DNA of 64,000 nt from contig CAZFRM010000018.1 of assembly GCA_964521255.1 (NCBI GenBank), positions 1 to 64,000 on the forward strand. The letters are read 5' to 3'. The notes under the pieces are model-generated. The model was given only the letters and a program-made list of their open reading frames with translations, was not told where the DNA came from and ran no database searches. This stretch comes from ZC4RG29 sp964521255. GTDB taxonomy: Bacteria > Bacteroidota > Bacteroidia > Cytophagales > Cyclobacteriaceae. Numbering within the stretch: position 1 is the first letter of the stretch; every line of letters begins with the position of its first letter. Of the stretch, positions 60,506 to 64,000 are shown one piece after another. Position numbers and translations under genes: made by a program.

Positions 60506-61747
60506 TCAGGAGTTTTTAGACTTTAATTCTATTACCGTGATTTCCGGCCAGATGCCTACTCTTCCTGAAAAGCCAAGGAAGCCAAAGCCACGGTTCACAT
60601 AAAGGTAACGACTGTTTTCTTCCAACAGGCCTGCCCAATGCGCATACCTGTATTTTACCGGACTCCATTTGATACCGAACTTCTCAATGCCGAATTGCAT
60701 GCCATGCGTATGGCCCGATAAGGTGAGGTGTATTTTTGAATCATGATTCTTTACTTCAGCATTCCAGTGCGATGGATCGTGAGAGAGAAGTATTTTAAAG
60801 TCATGGATGGAAGTTCCGTTTAGTGCCTTATTCAGATTACCGCGTTTGCCGAAACCAACTCCCCAGTTCTCCACACCCATTAGCTTGATGGATTTGCCAT
60901 TGCGCGTAATGCTGACCTGCTCATCCAGCAAAAGATCAAAACCGATTTCGTTATGGTAAGCTTTTAATTGTGCAAGGTTGTCTACCTTATCAGCTATGCT
61001 ATTCCAATGAATATAATCACCATAGTCGTGATTGCCGAGTATGGAGTATTTTCCTTCCTTAGCTTCAATTTGTTTGAAGTGATTGATCCACGGTTCAATT
61101 TCTTTTGCTTCATTGTTTACAAGATCGCCTGTGAATACAAAGAGATCTGATTTTTGTTTGTTGATCAAATCAATGCCACGTTGCACAGCATCGGCATCAT
61201 CAAAGCTGCCGGCATGAACATCTGAAATTTGCGTGATGGTAAACCCGTCAAATTCTTTTGGAAGATCATCAAAATGTAAGGTGTGACGATGCACCGTGTA
61301 TTTGTATTTTCCTTTCACCATTCCATAGACAAAGGATACAAGCGGAATTGATGCGAGAATAATTCCAACCTGACTGATCAATGGATTTCTTGCGAGATGC
61401 CTGGCAGGAGAATCAGTGATGGGACCGATCGACGCATACATTACACGAAAAATGTCTTCACCTAAAAGCACAACAGCAAATACAAGCTGACTAACGAAAA
61501 TGATAATATAAGCGTGGATAGCAATTTTAAAGGATAGATCAAATTGTTTCGTTGAAACGCTGCGAAACATGCCCCTTAAAATGAAAAATACTATCCCGCC
61601 AAGGAAAGTCCAATATCCCCATTGAATCAGGTTTTGATAGAATGGATCAAAAGAGGCTGTAACAGCCTGAATTCCCTGGAAGGAATAAGAATAAATGAAG
61701 TATGAGAAGAGGATAAACAATACTGCCGGTACCAAACGCCTGATCAT
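60506..61747 (-). CDS. Membrane-anchored metallophosphoesterase, YkuE/YaeI-like
   Basis: A 413-residue protein with four predicted N-terminal helices (about 5-145), followed by a calcineurin-like phosphoesterase domain. The metal motifs are ISDVHAG (Asp176, His178), FTGDLVNNE, LGNHDYGD and LSGHTHGMQFG. Family members hydrolyse phosphodiesters; YaeI/YkuE relatives act on lipid or unknown substrates. The N-terminal helix bundle marks the large membrane form. Single gene. Confidence 0.92.
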   Translation of the reverse strand: MIRRLVPAVLFILFSYFIYSYSFQGIQAVTASFDPFYQNLIQWGYWTFLGGIVFFILRGMFRSVSTKQFDLSFKIAIHAYIIIFVSQLVFAVVLLGEDIFRVMYASIGPITDSPARHLARNPLISQVGIILASIPLVSFVYGMVKGKYKYTVHRHTLHFDDLPKEFDGFTITQISDVHAGSFDDADAVQRGIDLINKQKSDLFVFTGDLVNNEAKEIEPWINHFKQIEAKEGKYSILGNHDYGDYIHWNSIADKVDNLAQLKAYHNEIGFDLLLDEQVSITRNGKSIKLMGVENWGVGFGKRGNLNKALNGTSIHDFKILLSHDPSHWNAEVKNHDSKIHLTLSGHTHGMQFGIEKFGIKWSPVKYRYAHWAGLLEENSRYLYVNRGFGFLGFSGRVGIWPEITVIELKSKNS

Positions 61748-61988
61748 GATTTTTTTGAAGTTGTTCTGGTTAAGACGTAAAACGAGGAAAAATAGTGCGG
61801 CTTACATAACATATTTTTACATTATCAGTTGAATTTACATTGGTAAGCGCAAAAATGAAAAAAGGTATATCGATAATTGAAATAGAATTATTCAGTTAGA
61901 TATGTCCGGAAATAAAGTAATGGGTGAGTTGGCTGATAAATATGTATTCGTTAAGCAATAATTAATTTCTCAATTAAACAGAAAAATC

Positions 61989-62450
61989 ATGAAAAAGCTC
62001 ATTGTTATTTTTTTGACATGTGCATTCATTTTATCCACCTGTAAACCTCAATCAAAAACAATGGCAACGAACGACACCTCGCAACAGAAGCCAAACGCTG
62101 AACTGGAGGGAACTTACTGGAGACTGATTGAAGTGATGGGCAAGCCCGTCCCTCCACTACCGCAAGATAAAAGGGAAGCACACATGATTTTGAAAAAGCA
62201 GGACAACCGGTTAAATGCATTTGGCGGCTGCAATACTTTATCCGGTGGATATGAAATAAAAGAAGGATACCAGATCCGATTTTCAAATGTGATCTCTACC
62301 ATGATGGCCTGTCCTGACATGACCGTTGAAGATGAGTTAAAAAAAGTATTTGGAATGGCGGACAATTACAGCATTAAAGGCGATAGTTTATCATTGAACA
62401 AGGCAAGAATGGCGCCGTTGGCAAGATTTGCTGCGGTTTATTTTAAATAA
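61989..62450 (+). CDS. META domain-containing lipoprotein (HslJ-like)
   Basis: A 153-residue protein with a lipobox (ILSTC, Cys18) and one META domain: LEGTYWRLIEVMGKPVPPL, MILKKQDNRLNAFGGCNTLSGGYEIKEGYQIRFSNVISTMMACPDM, typical of HslJ and heat-inducible relatives. The GGCNTLSG motif and the second Cys in MMAC fit the usual disulfide. Periplasmic; role unknown. 83 bp upstream of the DUF4139 gene, same strand. Confidence 0.92.
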   Translation: MKKLIVIFLTCAFILSTCKPQSKTMATNDTSQQKPNAELEGTYWRLIEVMGKPVPPLPQDKREAHMILKKQDNRLNAFGGCNTLSGGYEIKEGYQIRFSNVISTMMACPDMTVEDELKKVFGMADNYSIKGDSLSLNKARMAPLARFAAVYFK

Positions 62451-62533
62451 CTTACTGTTAAAAATATTCATGATTTGTGTATGGAAAAATTCACAGTGTA
62501 GCATCCTGTCTGTGAACTTTAATCCTATCGCAC

Positions 62534-64000
62534 ATGAACAGAATCTTTACACTCATTTTATGGATCATCTATTCCGTTGCCACAGCGCAGGAACATGACC
62601 AAACCGTTCAATCGAAAATCAAACAGGTAACTGTATTCCTCCAAGGTGCACAAGTGACCCGCAAGGCTCAGGTTAATGTGCCGGGCGGAAACACAACACT
62701 TGTCTTCTCCGGCATATCACCTAACATACAGGAACAAAGCATTCAGGCAGAAGTTACCTCGCCTGTTAAAATCCTTTCCGTTTCTTTTGGTGTCAATTAT
62801 TTCGACGAGGTGAAAAAGCCTGAAAAAATTTTAGCGCTTGAAGCAGAACAAAAAAGAATCATGTTGCTGCTTGAAAAAGAACGATCACTTCAATCGGTGT
62901 ACAAAGAGGAAGAAGCTATTCTTAAAGTAAATAAATCAATAGGCGGGACAGCGCAAGGTGTGCGTGTTGATGAATTGAAGGATGCCATGGACTACTTCCG
63001 CACACGACTCTTGGAGATCAGCCAGAAGTTATTAGAGATTGATCAGAGCATCAGAAAGTACAGTGAAGAATTGGTGAAGACCGAGGCACAAAAGAAAGAA
63101 CTGATGGCGCTTAAAGGACAGCCTACTGGTGAAATAACCGTAAAAGTATCTGCCTCCACTAATGTATCCGCAGATTTCAAAATCACCTATCTTGTTAAAG
63201 ATGCAAAGTGGTATCCATCGTATGATATTCGCGCTAAAGATATTCAATCGCCTATAACGGTTACCTACAAAGCAAACATCTCTCAACAGTCCGCTGAAGA
63301 TTGGAATAATGTTGCACTCACAATCTCTTCAGCTGATCCGTCAGTTTCAGGAGCGAAGCCAGTGATTAAGCCCTGGATACTAGGCTTCAACAATTCAGCA
63401 GGACGTTACAACTCAGCGATAGGAACTTTGGATGGCATTTATGGTTCACGATCTTCATCTGCGATTGTTGGAAGAGTGGTGGACGATGAAGGTCAACCAT
63501 TACCTGGTGCTAATGTAATGATCAAAGGTACCACAGTGGGTACCGTTACGGATGTTAATGGATACTATTCTTTGACCTTAACAGGAGATGCACGAACCAT
63601 CGTGTATTCTTTCATTGGATATACTTCAGAAGAAATTCCGGTTGAAGGTAATGTAATGGATGTTGCAATGAAACCTGATATACAGCAGCTCAGTGAAACC
63701 GTTGTGACTGGCTATGGATTGAGCGGTAGTGTTCCTGGTGTCAGGATTAGGGGTGCTTCCTCGTATGGCCAGGAACTTCGTTTTAAAAAAGTATTATCCG
63801 CCACACCAGTGATACGACAAACAGCAATGGAATTTACTTTGGATGATCCCTTCACAATAAAATCTGATGGAGAAGTACGAATGAGTGAGATGATTGAATA
63901 CGAGATGGATGCGCTCTACGAATATTACACTGCCCCTAAGCTGGACCTTAGCGCTTTCTTAACTGCGCGCATTCTTCATTGGGATGAATATAATTTTATG
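62534..64000 (+). CDS. MuiA-family (DUF4139) protein with inserted CarboxypepD_reg and plug-like segment, 3' end outside the window
   Basis: ATG 62534 opens a frame with no stop to the window edge (489 codons). A signal peptide (ending VATAQ) is followed by a DUF4140 N-domain (about 25-130, KQVTVFLQGAQVTRKAQVNVPGG), a coiled coil (about 95-190) and the start of DUF4139 (KWYPSYDIRAKDIQSPITVTYKANISQQSAEDW). At about 309-408 a CarboxypepD_reg-like domain is inserted (GRVVDDEGQPLPGANVMIKG...). It continues into SETVVTGYG and VPGVRIRGASS, the beginning of a SusC-type plug. DUF4139 then resumes. MuiA proteins affect mucoidy in Sphingomonas; exact function unknown. Confidence 0.85.
   Translation, partial: MNRIFTLILWIIYSVATAQEHDQTVQSKIKQVTVFLQGAQVTRKAQVNVPGGNTTLVFSGISPNIQEQSIQAEVTSPVKILSVSFGVNYFDEVKKPEKILALEAEQKRIMLLLEKERSLQSVYKEEEAILKVNKSIGGTAQGVRVDELKDAMDYFRTRLLEISQKLLEIDQSIRKYSEELVKTEAQKKELMALKGQPTGEITVKVSASTNVSADFKITYLVKDAKWYPSYDIRAKDIQSPITVTYKANISQQSAEDWNNVALTISSADPSVSGAKPVIKPWILGFNNSAGRYNSAIGTLDGIYGSRSSSAIVGRVVDDEGQPLPGANVMIKGTTVGTVTDVNGYYSLTLTGDARTIVYSFIGYTSEEIPVEGNVMDVAMKPDIQQLSETVVTGYGLSGSVPGVRIRGASSYGQELRFKKVLSATPVIRQTAMEFTLDDPFTIKSDGEVRMSEMIEYEMDALYEYYTAPKLDLSAFLTARILHWDEYNFM

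Noticed and set aside
1..64000. CRISPR array or tRNA/rRNA genes
   Set aside because: No regularly spaced direct repeats and no cloverleaf or rRNA-like segment seen; the repeated strings are isolated inverted repeats. This was a reading by eye, not a tRNA or rRNA model search.

Overview
The window looks like a chromosomal stretch from a member of the Bacteroidota, most likely order Cytophagales (Chryseolinea/Ohtaekwangia-like). The evidence is a SusC/SusD pair with an ECF sigma factor and FecR anti-sigma factor, FtsX-type permeases carrying the N-terminal prefix domain typical of Cytophagales, ASPIC/UnbV and vanadium-haloperoxidase genes, Bacteroidota-type promoters (TAnnTTTG) and a lysine-rich SWIB protein. 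I saw no tRNA, rRNA, CRISPR array, phage or complete insertion sequence. The taxonomic call comes from gene content only.

Layout. 1-6 kb: two large two-halved ABC permeases and their PadR regulator, all on the minus strand, with a strong palindrome in front of padR. 6-7.1 kb: a histone-H1-like SWIB protein, then a repeat-rich gap holding a DUF433 remnant. 7.1-12.7 kb: a GlxA-type regulator and a small-protein island of VOC, SRPBCC/AHSA1 and ArsR genes. Two of its operons share the same ArsR-like palindromic operator, and an HMA-like domain occurs twice, once fused to an alpha/beta hydrolase. 12.8-15 kb: a secreted glycoside hydrolase. 15-19.6 kb: a four-gene envelope operon (coiled-coil lipoprotein, two secreted proteins of unknown function, and an 812-residue leucine-rich-repeat protein built from three WW-LRR blocks). 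I consider this the best candidate for an undescribed system. 19.8-23 kb: rhomboid protease, DUF1801 protein, sugar isomerase lipoprotein and a decayed zeta-toxin module. 22.6-27.2 kb: ModE-like regulator, MITE-like element, TonB receptor, di-heme peroxidase and a cysteine-free sulfite-oxidase-like protein.

27.2-31 kb: MBL-fold hydrolase and a GMC oxidoreductase with its small subunit. 31-42.3 kb: a sigma/anti-sigma-controlled SusCD locus followed by an ASPIC/UnbV FG-GAP lipoprotein and a vanadium haloperoxidase gene cut short at a RAYT transposase remnant. 42.5-47.6 kb: two more orphan FtsX permeases. 47.6-64 kb: mostly housekeeping or single genes (GNAT, isomerase, porin, SixA phosphatase, topoisomerase I, cation/proton antiporter, DUF5009 acyltransferase, NTF2-like, AI-2E family, metallophosphoesterase, META lipoprotein) and a MuiA/DUF4139 protein that runs off the right edge.

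The intergenic space is loaded with short dispersed inverted repeats of at least six types, small GC-rich palindromes nested inside some of them, and at least eight gene relics (GyrI-like, DUF433, SRPBCC, zeta toxin, haloperoxidase, RAYT, sugar isomerase, envelope protein). The window therefore records active gene decay and repeat turnover rather than recent acquisition of an intact mobile element.
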